Source: Schistosoma mansoni (lineage: Eukaryota; Platyhelminthes; Trematoda; Strigeidida; Schistosomatidae). From it: a stretch of DNA of 64,000 nt. Made by a program: the position numbers and the translations under genes. Within the stretch, counting starts at the first letter, position 1; each line of letters begins with the position of its first letter. The notes beneath the pieces are model-generated. The model ran no database searches. It had not been told where the DNA came from and was given only the letters and a program-made list of their open reading frames with translations. The stretch lies in assembly GCF_000237925.1 (NCBI RefSeq), contig NC_031496.1, positions 10,502,017 through 10,566,016 on the forward strand, in the 5' to 3' direction. This document shows, piece by piece, positions 51,090 to 63,170 of the stretch.

Positions 51090-52430
51090 TGCTTTGATAG
51101 GAAAATCTAGACATTCATGTGTAAAACAATTGGTTAGGGGTTATGAAAATAGTCCGAAAAGGTTATTTTCGTATATAAAAAGACGAATTCGGAAGTGATG
51201 GAATCCCGCCACTTTTCCTACAACAAATTTTTTGATATTAGCAGGAAATGATGTTGCGAAGGCTGAAGCCTTATCAAAATATCTTAGAAGTGTTTTCTGC
51301 CGACGAATGCGAAAGTCCACTTCACCAGGATTTCTGACAAGCACGAATCTTTGCACGTTAATCCCATGATCTAACATCAACTTTTTGCACTGATATTCTT
51401 GAAGATTTATAGAACGTTTCCAAATCTTGTTGACAAGGCTACAACGAGAAAACACATTTCCTAGTTTATTCATACTACGCACAAGTGATGACCTTTAGTG
51501 CTCAAGATTTGTTGATTATGTAAACTATGGAATTTTAGCACAACATTTTGGCGTCAACAAAGATTACGAACAAACTCAATGTTGTCTGATACGGTCAAAA
51601 TCTGCTTTCAAAAGATTCCGCCTTCAGGCAATCGACGGAGATATGCGCGCTTTCTCTGTTCACTTAAAAAGGCTATGATGTTTCATCAAGTGTGTAACAC
51701 ACTTCGCTGTGGGCTGGATACAAAGTTCAGTTAACTCAGCTAAATGAATGGTGCTTGCAATGCGCGCTAAGCTTCCTGTTGTCCAGACACACAACGACCT
51801 GGAAGTTATCGTTAGCCAAGAATTAAAGACTACTGCACACCGCCTTGCGATATTTGCCAGAGGTTTTACAACCCTATGGTCAATATTTAAGTCCTTTGGC
51901 AGTACAGACTCCAAAAACATTTTATTTTGGCACACAGTATTCGTTCGTCCAAAACTTATGATTTTTACCGGAATAGCGAATCTGCCGCATGGTGCTCGAC
52001 TGTCTGAAGTAAACCTATTTCCATTGTGATGTAGAAGAATCAGAGGCGACTTGATCACAATTTTTAAACTACTTAGTAATAAATTTGAATCTGTTATTTC
52101 CATATTTTTCATGTCTTCCGAAGCGCAGTATTTAAACGGACACTCAAAAGTGTTCCTAGGCTCAGGTTTAATCACTTGTCAGCAGACTATCGACTTTCCC
52201 ATCGAATCATCGACGAATGGAATTCATTCCTTAACAATCTGTCGACGTTTTCAAAAGAAGGTTGGATCGAATAAGAGAACATCACTGCCACGACTAACAC
52301 AAGCTACTTAGTCTCTTTTTCTAGCTGAACTGGAACGGAAACCTACTCTCACTTTGGATGAACTTTAGTTGTGTAGGAGTCATAGTTTCGATAGCTGTCA
52401 ATAGTCTCCTTACTGCTCTGTTTGGTTCAA
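51090..52430 (+). mobile_element. CR1/Jockey-like LINE fossil interrupted by a host exon copy
   Basis: The top strand at 51150-51310 reads NSPKRLFSYIKRR and, in another frame, VAKAEALSKYLRSVF, the linker before RT in CR1-like LINEs. At 51748-52029 an open frame reads VQTHNDLEVIVSQE, TVFVRPK and GIANLPHGARLSE. After 52030 come LITIFKLLSNKFES and FFMSSEAQYLNGHS, the conserved C-terminal end. The RT palm (motifs A-C) is absent. The inverted copy of SUCLG2 exon 1 (51316-51510) sits where part of it should be. Confidence 0.75.
51316..51510 (-). pseudogene. Inverted copy of SUCLG2 exon 1
   Basis: These 195 bp are the reverse complement of 53076-53270 with a single difference that I can find (A in place of G, 5' of the start codon). 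The copy includes 37 nt of 5' leader, the start codon and 52 complete codons plus two bases, ending at GAAGTGGA, 22 nt before the real exon ends. No intron or other SUCLG2 exon follows. The reading frame continues into antisense LINE sequence to give a 110-residue open frame with an intact mitochondrial leader. It could be a recent segmental duplication or an assembly error. Confidence 0.85.
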
Positions 52431-53075
52431 CATCCCTTACATATCCTAGATGTTGCATGCTGTATGTCAATCTTCACAGTAAATATATTTTCCCCCCGAA
52501 AATTGTATCGTAAAAGCTCAACCAGCGCAGTAAAATCAGAATTTAGATGTGAAGGTGTTTGAAGATATACTCCGAAGGCTATCGATGTGTTGAAAAGAGT
52601 TTGGTCTAGGATGGCTGACAATTTGAAGGGATGCGTGGTATGGAGTACCGACTTGATACCTCTTTCAGATGCGTGACCGGGAGCATTCATCTAGATGTGT
52701 CCCATAAAACTAACGAGGTCAGCAGCAATGTCGAAGTCTGACAAAACTATTTATTTTGAAGATATATTTGCCGCTACAACCTCAGTACGTGGTCGAAGCT
52801 CCATCTGTTGATGCTCTCCAAAAGGCTGGATCATCTGAGAGACTAATACTGTTAAGAATAACATGGGCTACCCAACCTCCTGTCTTCTCAAAAGTGAAAC
52901 TCAGACTAAAGGATTAAATTTTGCCGAGACTCGAGAAAGTCAGAGGAAACACAAGCAGGACGAATCAAGTCGATGACTGTCGCATATGAAGATTGCGAAA
53001 GTGATAGTTTCAGTTTTCTTCTACTTGATCTTCAAGTAGACTGACGAAGTTACGAAAATGAGTTGAGCTTATTTC
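52431..53075. other. DNA between LINE fossil and SUCLG2, unclassified
   Basis: Contains a minus-strand 87-codon frame (52690-52427) and, near 52840-53000, plus-strand sequence that weakly resembles a LINE ORF1. Neither is secure. The SUCLG2 promoter must lie in or near this stretch. No core promoter motif stands out. Confidence 0.35.
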
Positions 53076-53112
53076 AAATCTTGAGCACTGAAGGTCATCA
53101 CTTGTGCGTAGT

Positions 53113-56100
53113 ATGAATAAACTAGGAAATGTGTTTTCTCGTTGTAGCCTTGTCAACAAGATTTGGAAACGTTCTATAAATCTTCAAGAATATCAGTGCA
53201 AAAAGTTGATGTTAGATCATGGGATTAACGTGCAAAGATTCGTGCTTGTCAGAAATCCTGGTGAAGTGGATACGACAAAACACAATTTCAGAGTAGACTG
53301 TTATATGTTGTAAATGACAAACTTACAGGTCAAAGAGTATGTTATAAAAGCTCAGATACCGGCAGGTGGTAGAGGAATGGGCGTTTTTCGTGATGGGTTT
53401 AAAGGTGGCGTCCATCTTACGAAGGATCCAGATGAAATGGCACTCATAGTGTCGAAGATGCTTGGAAACCACCTTATCACCAAGCAAACGACATCCTCGG
53501 GTATCCTTGTCAGTCAAGTAAGCTTACGCATTGGGTTTTATTCCGGAGTTTTGGGTCAGCTGTAGTTTTTACGGACAAAAAGATTGTCTAATAGACTGGA
53601 TGTAATACAGGTGGCATGAGAATTGCTTTTATTAGTTTCTTGATAGCATTGGAGTTTAGAAATTCCTATCTACTTGTTCTGGCTCCGTAGGCTCAGCGTG
53701 TGTTGTCAACGCAAAAGTGTTCCAGCTCAAGAACCTGTAGTACTTTTACCCATTAAAGTTATTTCCAGTCTCCAGTAGTAAGGTTAAGAGTTCGACCGAT
53801 CTATATTAATTATTGAAATTTACAGTACTGTAAATGTCCGATCTCACTTCCAATGTATTAACAACAGGTTCTGATACCATATGTTCTGGTACAGAATTTC
53901 GGAGGAACGCGACTTCAGACGTGGACGATTTGATCTTGGTTTTCGGGCTTTCTTAGAATGTCCTCAGTCTTAGTGATCATCGTTCAGTGTATGATAAACC
54001 AGTATTAGATCACCACATAACCTGAGTTAAGATAACGGGAACATGTTGAGGCGTCTCCGTGTGATACCTTTTGAGATACCTTTTGCCATTTTGGCCCCTG
54101 AATTTCGAAGTTGTTCTAGCATATCCGTCTCATACTTAGAGCAATAACTCGCTGCTTGAATCCCATATTTCCAATTCGCTCTGAAAAACGTCAGGTAAAA
54201 TACCCTAAACATTTCTTCGTCCAAGTAGTGAGATGACTTATGTCAAGCCCGTAAGACCCTGAAGCTTTTGGCAACGGCAACCTTGTAGTTATTAGTAGTT
54301 TCGCGATTTTTACTTATTGTGACTCCTAGATCCATGTTGTTCAATCGGCAGATTAATCATGCATTATCGGGTTTTCCTAGAACCAGGTTGTTCTCTGGAT
54401 GTTAGGTAATGCCCTTTCATATAGTTTTATATAGCTCCCGGTATAATCTTTTCCATTAGCTTGCCAACTACATTGGCTAAACTATCATTTCGATTATTGC
54501 TGACTAATTCTTTATTTATCGCTTTATAAAATGGACTGATTATTGCGTCTTTCCAGTCCCTTATGAAATTGGACTGCCGTTACATCAAGTCCAACAGTGC
54601 TGCCAGAGGCTCGACAGTCACACCCCTAAGCCTTCATAATCCTTGGATGAATACTATCAGTACCACTCAACGTGTCTCTTACTTTTTCTATGTTAATGAT
54701 TGTTTTGCACTTTCTTCAGAATACGCGTTAACATTTCTTCATAGAGTTACGAAACTTTTATCCATCATGGAAGTTTCCGTTGAATATTTTGAATGAATAT
54801 GCTTAGAAGGCTTCACGTCATGATTTGTTTAACCATGTGTTAGTTCTTGCTTGTAATGATTATCCAGAGTAAAGTTGTTTTTGAACTCTTGCTTTTGCGT
54901 GACCTTTGATATTTTCTGTCTGGTTGCTACTAATAGTTTTCTCATCTTCCTGTCTCAACGTTATGCTTGTTTACTATACATAGAGTTGTTAAACTTTAAT
55001 TTCTTTTAGTTGATTGTCAATTTTTCTTCCGCACTACTGCCTTCATTTTGAATCCTGTCGTTGAATTTTATTGTTGAAGATTTGTTTGTGGCAGTTGTTG
55101 CATTCTCGGGTTCTAAATTGATTTCATTGTATTGAAACAATCTTGATTGTTTGTAATTAGGAATTACCGTAAGGAGAAGCTAAACCTAGTCGTAATCGTT
55201 GATCATGATACAACAAATTTCAACTTCGAGCGCATCAGTTGAAGGTATAAGTATTTCCACCCTTCTAATGGAGCTGACATTTAACAACTGATTCTCATCT
55301 TTAGTTACACTCTTATGGATGAAAGTTTCAGTTATTTTATAAATTAGGCAGTTGTTGGTAGATGATGCACAATGATACTCCTTGGTTAGCAGATCATGCT
55401 TGTGTAACCTAATTATTGCGACAAGGCTCCATATGAACTGATATCGGTGTCTGACACGATTGAACGAAATAAATTTCATTTTTAGTAAATGACATGAAAT
55501 TTTAGTACAGAAATGATCTTGGTCAAATATCGTTTGAAATTAAGCGAGTATATGATGAGTTTTCTAGCTGACCTATCTGTTGGTAAAATTAAATGAATAT
55601 CAGGCTTTGTTCTTGCTCACCGTGAATTTTTCGCAGTAATTCACTGGTGTCATACGTTTCCTTACAACGTTGATAAAATCCAAAACCCTTTGTTGATTGA
55701 TTATTTTTCATCCATTTCAGCAGTCAATTTTTATTTCGGTCAGTATAAAAATTCCAGGTAGTTTGCTAATATATATAAGAACCATAAAAACTTAATTTGA
55801 CTACAATTAACATGTCTGCCATTAAGTTCTTTATCTAAACTTAGAATCGTCCTTCTAGTATTTTTATTTAATTCAAATAATTTTATAAGCCTCAAATCAT
55901 CTACGAACCTTCATTAACCACAATCAGTTTTTGTCACTTCAAAACATAAATGTCAAATTTCTTGATATATACAGACTGATTATGAAGTTTATTATAAATA
56001 TGAGAAGAATCAGCATATTCACTTATTATTATTAAATCCCTTCGTATTTATAAGTTATCGTAGCAGTTATTTTTTCTCAAGTATATTATTGTGAATTTCT

Positions 56101-56458
56101 TCAGGTCATGGTAGCAGAGGCACTTGATATTCACCGCGAAACATATTTTGCTATTTTAATGGATCGAACATCTAACTCCCCAATCATGGTAGCATGTAGC
56201 AAAGGTGGAATGGATATTGAAGAACTAGCCAAACGTTGTCCATCTGAAATTATCAAAGAACCTATTGATGTAACTGTCGGGGTAACTGGTTAGTATATGA
56301 AAATTACTTTCCTTTCTATATATTCACTAAAGTATTCAGCTTATACTTGTCGAATACTCTTAAGTGACATTCAAACATTTTCAACTCAATGGTATGAAAC
56401 TGAAACTCACTGATGAGGCGATTAGCTTTTTTTAAATGCTAGTTTATTGAAATTACCA

Positions 56459-56513
<55 letters not shown>

Positions 56514-59500
56514 CACTTGATAACTCAATAATACACATCAATATTAGTAGAAATCTGTTCATTCGTTTGAAATAATGCTTCTGTGATAATATGAAATTTT
56601 ACTGGAATAGTGAAGTAGACGAACTGTGAAGTTTGACTAGTAAACGAGCTAAAATTAGATGCTTTTTAATGTTATGAAGTGTGTGGTCAACATGTTTGCT
56701 GCAGGTAAGTACAGATATCGAGAAAATGTGTTTCCTATCAGTCACATGAGATGCCTATTTTGAGTACTGTAAGATGTACCCAGCAGAAATTTTAGGAAAC
56801 ACTATATATACTATCATTGTCCACTTTTTCACTGATCAAATAATTTTCCTATTTTGTAGAAGACCAGGCATCAAGGTTCGCCACAGCTCTGGGGTTCAAT
56901 CCACATACTCAATTGTATGAACAAACCTGCAAACAAATTCAAAAACTGTACAAAATGTTCACAGCTTTAGATTGCGTTCAGGTTAGTCATATGGAGATAA
57001 ACGCTTGATATACCGATAGACTGAAAACTGGCTAACCAATCTTTTAGTATACACTCAAACTAGATAATCCTATTCAGTCTTTTGACAACTAGCCAGAATT
57101 CCTGATAGGTGTTTGTAATTAGATTTGTTTTCTAAAAACCACTGATGCCTACTAATATATTGCTTATGGTTACATCATGAATTTTGTGTCACGATTTATA
57201 GTTCTAACTAAAATGAAAATGTTCAGCGATCACATTAGATGTTATTCTCGATATTCTATATCAGCTGAGATAATAGAATGTATATCTATTGACTAGAAAG
57301 TAGGTATGCTCATCATAAGACGTTAAGACCGTGGATCCAGTTCTCTGTTCATGCTCTAGGTGTTCATAACTAGGACAAGGTAACTCTTAATCTCACTCTT
57401 GTTTTTATTGGATAAAGACTCATTCAAAACAAAGTAAAATAAACCAAGCTACCTTTTATCATTACAATAATGATCTAATTATATAATCCTTATACTATAA
57501 ACGTTTGTAAAAGCACCCATCAGTTTGAGAGTTAGATCATTTGTTTAATTTAGTTTTGAACGACTTGCGGTGCTATGACCTTGCATCCCAACTTTTCACC
57601 ATACAATTTTGTTATTACATATTCTGAGAAGTATTTTTTAAGAAACTCGAATTTGCAGGCAATTTTAGTGGTGAGTGACAACTAACTTAATTCCTTAGTG
57701 ATCTACACTGTTTACGTTTTATAAACCAAAGAATGCGATCTTAACAGCAATCCAGTTGACATTCAACTGTTCATCTTTAGTTGCTTTGAGCTAATGAGTA
57801 AGTTTTCAAACCGTTACTCATCGTTTCAACTGTTCTAGATTGTTTAAAATTCATTTCATGAAGAATTGTTTTCAAATTAGTTAGGAACTGTTAAACTAGT
57901 CAAAATGAAACTTTTTGTTTTACAAATTCTCTGTTTTTGACAGGTTGAAGTTAATCCTTTTGGTGAAACAAAGGATGGTCAGATTGTATGTTTTGATGCT
58001 AAATTAGCTTTCGATCAGAATGCAATATACCGCCAACCAGAAGTTCATAAAATGGCCTTGGAAGTTGAAGCTGTTGAAGTGGCTGCTTCTGGTCCGAAGA
58101 GTGCAGCAGCCTTAGAAGCAGATGCTACACACAATGGCTTAAACTATATCGGTCTAGATGATGGGAATATCGGTTGTATTGTAAATGGAGCTGGATTGGC
58201 TATGGCTACTATGGATTTGATTCATTATCATCATGGTAAACCTGCTAATTTTCTTGATCTGGGGGGAAGTGTCACTACGTCTCAAGTTGAAAAAGCATTC
58301 CACATACTTGCCAGTAAGTAAATTACAGGTACCTCACTCTGTTCTTTTTATTAAGCCCATTTATGGACTATTGTCACTCTGGTCCTCAAATTTTCAAGCA
58401 ATTACTATCAATTAAGTAATGCAATTTAGATGCCTCAGTAAGAGTTCTGCGACTGTAATGGACCATAACACAAGTTTTATTTATTTGCTCTCTTCAATCT
58501 TATAGTTTAAACGTACTATCAACCTTTATTTTCGTGACGTATGCATACCAACCATTGATTTAGGACTTATTAAGCGTTTAGTTTCAAAACTTAGAAAGTA
58601 TATCTCCCTCAGTCTAAATAAATTATCATGAAAATCCCTATAACAGATAGTAAACTGTTTTACAAGCTCATGACTTCCATTGGCATATCTTAGTTGGTGA
58701 GAATTTATGTTGGAATGTGGTTCGAACTTATTACTGTTAAAATCTCGTTGATGTCCTTTGTTTTTATTTTTGGAAATAGATGATAGGTTGTGCCAATCTG
58801 TAAGAAAGGACAAAAGTCCTTCTGTGACAATCACAGAGGGGTCAGTTTGACTAATATAGTGTCTAAAATATTAGCTTCAATTATACATCGACGCCTAACC
58901 AAAGCTCGTGAAAAGCAGACTAGATAAAACCAGACTGGTTTTCGACCTAGACGTGGTTGTATAGACCAGATATTCACTCCACGTCAGGTCTTAGAACATA
59001 GACACACATTCAGACGCCACACAATCATAGCATTTCTCGACCTTAAGGCGGCATTTGACTCCGTTGATCGTGAGGTCCTGTGGCGGTGTTTGTCACTGAA
59101 AGGAGTGCCAAAGAAGTACATTAACCTTATACAGGTTCTCTACTCGAACACAATTGGTCGAGTTAGAGCTTATGGCAAACTGTCATCAGAATTGCTTACC
59201 TCAAGTGGTATTCGTCAAGGCTGTCCACTCTCTCCATTCTTGTTTAACTTTATGGTAGACGTGCTTTTAGGAATAACACTTTCCTCATCCAGATTTAGAG
59301 GTGTTGAACTTCTGCCAGGAGACTCACTTGTTGACTTAAAATATGCCGGTGACAGTTCTATTTGGTGAAGAAGCTGACAAAATGCAGAGTCTTCTGACCA
59401 CTATGAGCAACAATGCAGGCATGTTTGGGATGCTATTTTCCCCTTCAAAACACAAAATCTCACTTCAGGATTGGGATGCGTGGACACCCGAACTAATGAT

Positions 59501-61063
59501 AGGGAGTGAAGTATTTGAGCGCGTTGACCTCTTCACTTATCTTGGGAGTGTCATCAGCCCTTGTGGTCTGGTGTGTGACGAAATCTCAGCACGGATGCAG
59601 AAGGTTCGTCTGGCTTTTGCCAACTAGTGTAATTTATGGCGTAGGCGATATATCCGTCTAGCCGCCAAGTGATGGGTTTACTGCGCAGCAGTTTGTTCCA
59701 TCCTACTATGGGATTTGCATCGACAACTGTATCTTTGTGCTAATGTGGTATGGCGACTCGAACTGATGTACGTATGTATGAAGTTCTACGTTGTGACTGA
59801 CTGACTGTGTGATAGTTGATATATAGGTCATAAAAATATTTCGTCTCGTACAAGTATTTTAGGACAAGAAAAAAATCTAAATTATGTGAGTGAAAATTAT
59901 ACTCTCAAATACTTTGAAGAATAACTGATTTCTGTTTTAAATGGAAAGATCATTGATTTGTTATTCTTCTAAGATATACACCTTTAATTTTTTTGTAAAG
60001 TTTTCATTATCCCCCTGAAAAAGTCCAGACAAGTTTGCTAAACGAAACGTCTGGATTATTTAAATTTCAATCTCTGAGATTATTTCAAATATAATTTTCA
60101 CATATAATGAATTCTTTATACTCGGCGCCCAGATTTTATCAGACTATTCGTTCTAATATTAACGAATATTCGTATAAAGTTATAATACTTACTATTCGTG
60201 AGTAGTATCATTTTATATTTCTTCGATTTATACTATGCAACAAATTTTACCGATATGTTGTAACCATTATCTTATCTTTTTATTTTAACATTCTATTTCA
60301 TTATCTGACTTCCTTCTCTTCTGTTGATGATTGTGCTTTCTCACTACTTGTTTAGTTTTACACGTTATTTAGTAAACACCAACTATCGGTGCTAGCCACA
60401 TTTTTTGCTTGCATTATTTATGACACTTCATTCATATAAATTCTTCAGATCACACCGTTTACTTATGTTTTCCTTTATATGCATAATCACTATCTGGATA
60501 CTTTGCAACTCGAAGCACATAGATTTCTTTGAGTTTCTTGTATCTAGTGCTGCCTTATATTTATACAAATGTTCCTCTTTGAATTATATTTAAATCCTTC
60601 ATTCTAAATTTACATGCGTAATATTTGGCCAATAAAATTCTGTTATTTACTTAACATCATCATCAAGTTTAGGGTTTGTTCAGTATATCTAATGTACTTC
60701 TCAAAAAACATGTCGAGTTTAAATTTTATGTCAAGTTGTTTTCTACTCTACTGAATTTTTTATCCGATTTCCTCCTCTGTAGGAGACTCACGAATTGATT
60801 GCATTCTGGTGAATATATTTGGTGGGATTGTTAACTGCAAAACAATTGCTGAAGGTCTTATATCAGCCTTAAAGAATGGCATCGTTAATATACCGGTTGT
60901 TGTTAGACTTCAGGGTAATAATGCTATCGAAGCCCAGTCCCTTATTTCTGACAGCGGTTTAGAGTTAATCGCCGTCAACAGCTTGGAAGAAGCAGCGTCA
61001 CTTGCTGTCTGGAAAGCAGCATGTATACGTCATGACTCCTTGGCCTGTGATTCAGTTGCTTAA
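53113..61063 (+). CDS. SUCLG2: Succinyl-CoA ligase beta subunit, mitochondrial (GTP-type)
   Basis: Six exons: 53113-53292, 53329-53517, 56105-56288, 56860-56981, 57944-58313, 60783-61063. All junctions are GT-AG with matching phase and sum to 1,326 nt, giving 441 residues (human SUCLG2 has 432). The enzyme couples succinyl-CoA to succinate conversion with nucleotide triphosphate synthesis in the TCA cycle, as a heterodimer with SUCLG1. Residues 1-26 form an Arg/Lys-rich mitochondrial leader, then INLQEYQ starts the ATP-grasp domain. AGGRGMGVF and KGGVHLTKDP are the nucleotide-binding region. VEVNPFGE (226-233) holds the metal-binding segment. NGAGLAMATMD, ANFLDLGG and VNIFGGIVNC form the CoA-ligase domain. 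VNPFGE and IVNC favour SUCLG2 over SUCLA2. Residues ~262-288 are an Ala/Glu-rich stretch longer than in human, and GLDDGN has one extra Asp. Start chosen at the first ATG giving a mitochondrial leader; an upstream GTG at 53104 is unlikely. Confidence 0.93.
53293..53328 (+). other. 36-bp micro-intron of SUCLG2
   Basis: Begins GTAGAC and ends TTACAG. Reading through it would give an in-frame stop, while removing it joins HNFR to VKEYVIKAQ as in the family. Introns of about 30-40 bp near the 5' end are a known feature of schistosome genes. Confidence 0.85.
53518..56104 (+). other. SUCLG2 intron 2
   Basis: A 2.6-kb intron from GTAAGC to TTCAG. It holds an antisense CR1-like LINE fossil at 54020-55480. 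The rest is AT-rich and non-coding. Confidence 0.7.
54020..55480 (-). mobile_element. CR1-like LINE fossil, endonuclease and RT pieces
   Basis: Reading 5' to 3' on the minus strand, 55479-55186 has KITETFIHKSVTKDE and STDALEVE, like the LINE endonuclease (ITETWL). Around 54660-54430 are GTDSIHPRIMKA, WKDAIISP and VGKLMEKII (RT fingers region). Around 54380-54250 is LNNMDLGVTISKN. At 54224-54027 is FYLTFFRANWKYGIQAA and ending LNMFPLS (RT C-terminal end). The central palm is deleted and the frame shifts repeatedly. It is antisense to SUCLG2 within intron 2. Confidence 0.75.
56462..56512. repeat. AT microsatellite
   Basis: About 25 uninterrupted AT units in SUCLG2 intron 3. Confidence 0.95.
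56982..57943 (+). other. SUCLG2 intron 4, nothing recognised
   Basis: A 962-bp AT-rich intron with clean GT-AG ends and no repeat that I recognise. Confidence 0.6.
58314..60782 (+). other. SUCLG2 intron 5
   Basis: A 2.5-kb intron running from GTAAGT to TGTAG. It holds the LINE fossil at 58800-59815. I recognise no gene in the AT-rich remainder; a CTGA...GAAAC motif near 60015 is discussed as rejected. Confidence 0.65.
58800..59815 (+). mobile_element. LINE fossil: reverse transcriptase domain
   Basis: Plus-strand RT in SUCLG2 intron 5. In order: HRGVSLTNIVSKILAS, QTGFRPRRGCIDQIFT, FLDLKAAFDSVDREVLW (motif A), INLIQVLYSNT, SGIRQGCPLSPFLFNFMVD (motif B), then LKYAGDS where YADDI is expected (motif C), then FGEEADKMQSLL, TPELMIGSEVFERVD and FTYLGSVISP. 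The catalytic Asp pair reads Gly-Asp, and a frame change follows directly. It is the same family as the minus-strand fossil at 1925-3110 and is less decayed. Confidence 0.88.
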
Positions 61064-61294
61064 TTTTATGTATATATGTATGTCTAATATGCAACTCAGT
61101 TTCCTCTGTGCTTCTATCTAATCATTCAAAGTTGTATCTATTTGGCGACGTCGTTGAGTGCTTTTCATTCTAACATTACTTGTTACTTTAGGAAGGAAAT
61201 CAATCCAATGTATTTGCATAGACAACCAAAAGTTTCAAATTGATATACCATCTTCCAACGCTTTTACTTTTTTCACTATGAATCTTATCTCCAA

Positions 61295-61300
61295 AATAAA
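61295..61300 (+). terminator. Candidate polyadenylation signal of SUCLG2
   Basis: AATAAA 232 nt after the stop codon, the first canonical hexamer in the 3' flank. Confidence 0.55.
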
Positions 61301-63170
61301 GGCTTAGCCATATGTCGTGAAGTTAACGTTTTCAATATGATTGCAAACGATTTTTCTTTTCATGTTTTTGTCACGCGACATAGTTGAGTTCGTTTTACTT
61401 TTCCGTTTATCATGCTTTCTGCATGTCAACAGTTTGGAAAACATTTTTTCAATATGACTGACTGGATTGTTTGATAAGAACTAATCTTTTAACCTCATGC
61501 ATAATTTAACCTTTTCGAAATTCCCCCCTTTTTAATTAGTTGAGCGAATGTTATTAGGTATTACGAAACATCACAACAAGAAGTATTTTAAAATGTACTG
61601 TGAAACAAAGTTTTAGGACTGCTTGATGCTTTATTATAGAAATGTGACTACGTACTACTCAAGGTCTTTACGTTGAAGGCTTTTCCAAACCACCTGGGGA
61701 ATTCTTAGTTTTTCCACTTAGAATATAGGGTTTTGTTCTAACGAGATAATTTTCACGCTTGTGGTTAAGTTATCAGTTATGTTTGGCAGGGCTACACCTT
61801 TTCAATCGGTAAAACTCGGTTTCGTGAACGACTTTCGATACGATGAGCGGTGTGAAGGTTCTTCAGTCAAACACTGTCAATTAAGTCCATTTATGGCTAA
61901 CTACTATCAGTACAGTCCTTTCTCGATTTCTATGATCGCACGTGTCCTGGAAAGGTCTTACTGATTCGTCATCCTGGAAACTCACCCCACTATCTGATGG
62001 GAAATCCTGTTGGAAGCACATTCTCTTGGACGCATTCATTAATGATGGAAAATGTCTTTGGTCCGACTCTCTTTTTTTGAATCCAAAATGTTGCCTCGTA
62101 ACTTTTCTATGTAGAAGTCTAAAGTGGTCATAAGAAATGATGCCATTGCGGGCGGTGGTCGCTTATACTAGCTTATAACATCCGTCAGGCCTGAAGAGAC
62201 CTCGATACCGATGAAAAAGTCTTCTTTGGGTTCTCCCAGTTTTACCCTGGACAGGATATCAACACACTGAAAGCCGAATTCGCAAAGCGGCAATCGGCTC
62301 TTCGCTACTCCATAGTTGTATAATAAGGTCTGCATAAGTAGGGGCGTGGGTAGACTGCATGCTTTTGATCACAAGCATTGTGAGGTAAGAAAGAATACAG
62401 ATTGCCACGTGAAGCGTTCAGTCAATTTTGAAACTTCACAACTAAAGTAGTCAGAAGGAGGTTAGGGGCAGTCATACCGAGGAATGTTATCCGTCCATGA
62501 AATCAGCTACCGAAATCGATATTATAGGTGGCACTGTTTACCTTCATCTTTGTCAGCGTGATTGACAGTATGGTTTAGAACGCTAAATATACCGGCCTAA
62601 CGTCAGTCTGAGATAAATTCACTGCATTTGCTCCTGAACATTGATCTCTAAAATCATTTCACTACTTACGGTACGGATTCTCTCTCCAAAATTCATATTT
62701 TCCATCTACACTATTCTACTATCACTGATTCCATCCTACGTAACTCAACATTAATCTGCATGGTTCTATATCATTACCCGGTCGGACGTCGATGAACATC
62801 TGTTCATGGTGTTTGAGTTGTTTGTTACTATCTGACAACTAACTAGAAATCTATGGTGTTTATATCTTGTCACGTTATCCGCAGTCCATGAGGATTATAA
62901 TGAATTTCAGATGTGATGGTCTCATTGTACTTCAGTTTTCCAATGACATTTTATCATAAGCCTTTCATTTTTTGAGGAAATTGATCCAAACTGTCAGATA
63001 GATCAGAATGTTCAAGTCAAGTCGTATCAGCGTGATAATTAAATTCTCAAAACTGGTAGTCCTCTATGACTTTAACAACGACCCTACACTCAGTAGTTTT
63101 ACTGGACACACCTCAGCTGGAGGCTCTCGGTCAAAAATCTACAGTGGGTCACCAATAGGTTTGCTGTTCT
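61301..63170. other. Intergenic DNA downstream of SUCLG2, unclassified
   Basis: The part from about 61760 to 62560 is less AT-rich than its surroundings and contains short frames (61761-61964, 61942-62133) that may be decayed repeat. I cannot assign a family. Nothing else is recognised. Confidence 0.35.

Noticed and set aside
51660-52175. 171-codon minus-strand frame
   Set aside because: It is the antisense of the plus-strand LINE reverse transcriptase tail, which has recognisable motifs.
60012-60052. CTGAAAAAGTCC...CGAAACG motif in SUCLG2 intron 5 resembling a hammerhead core
   Set aside because: The core reads CTGAAAA instead of CTGANGA and I cannot form a convincing stem I, so I do not call a ribozyme. 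It may be a decayed repeat end.
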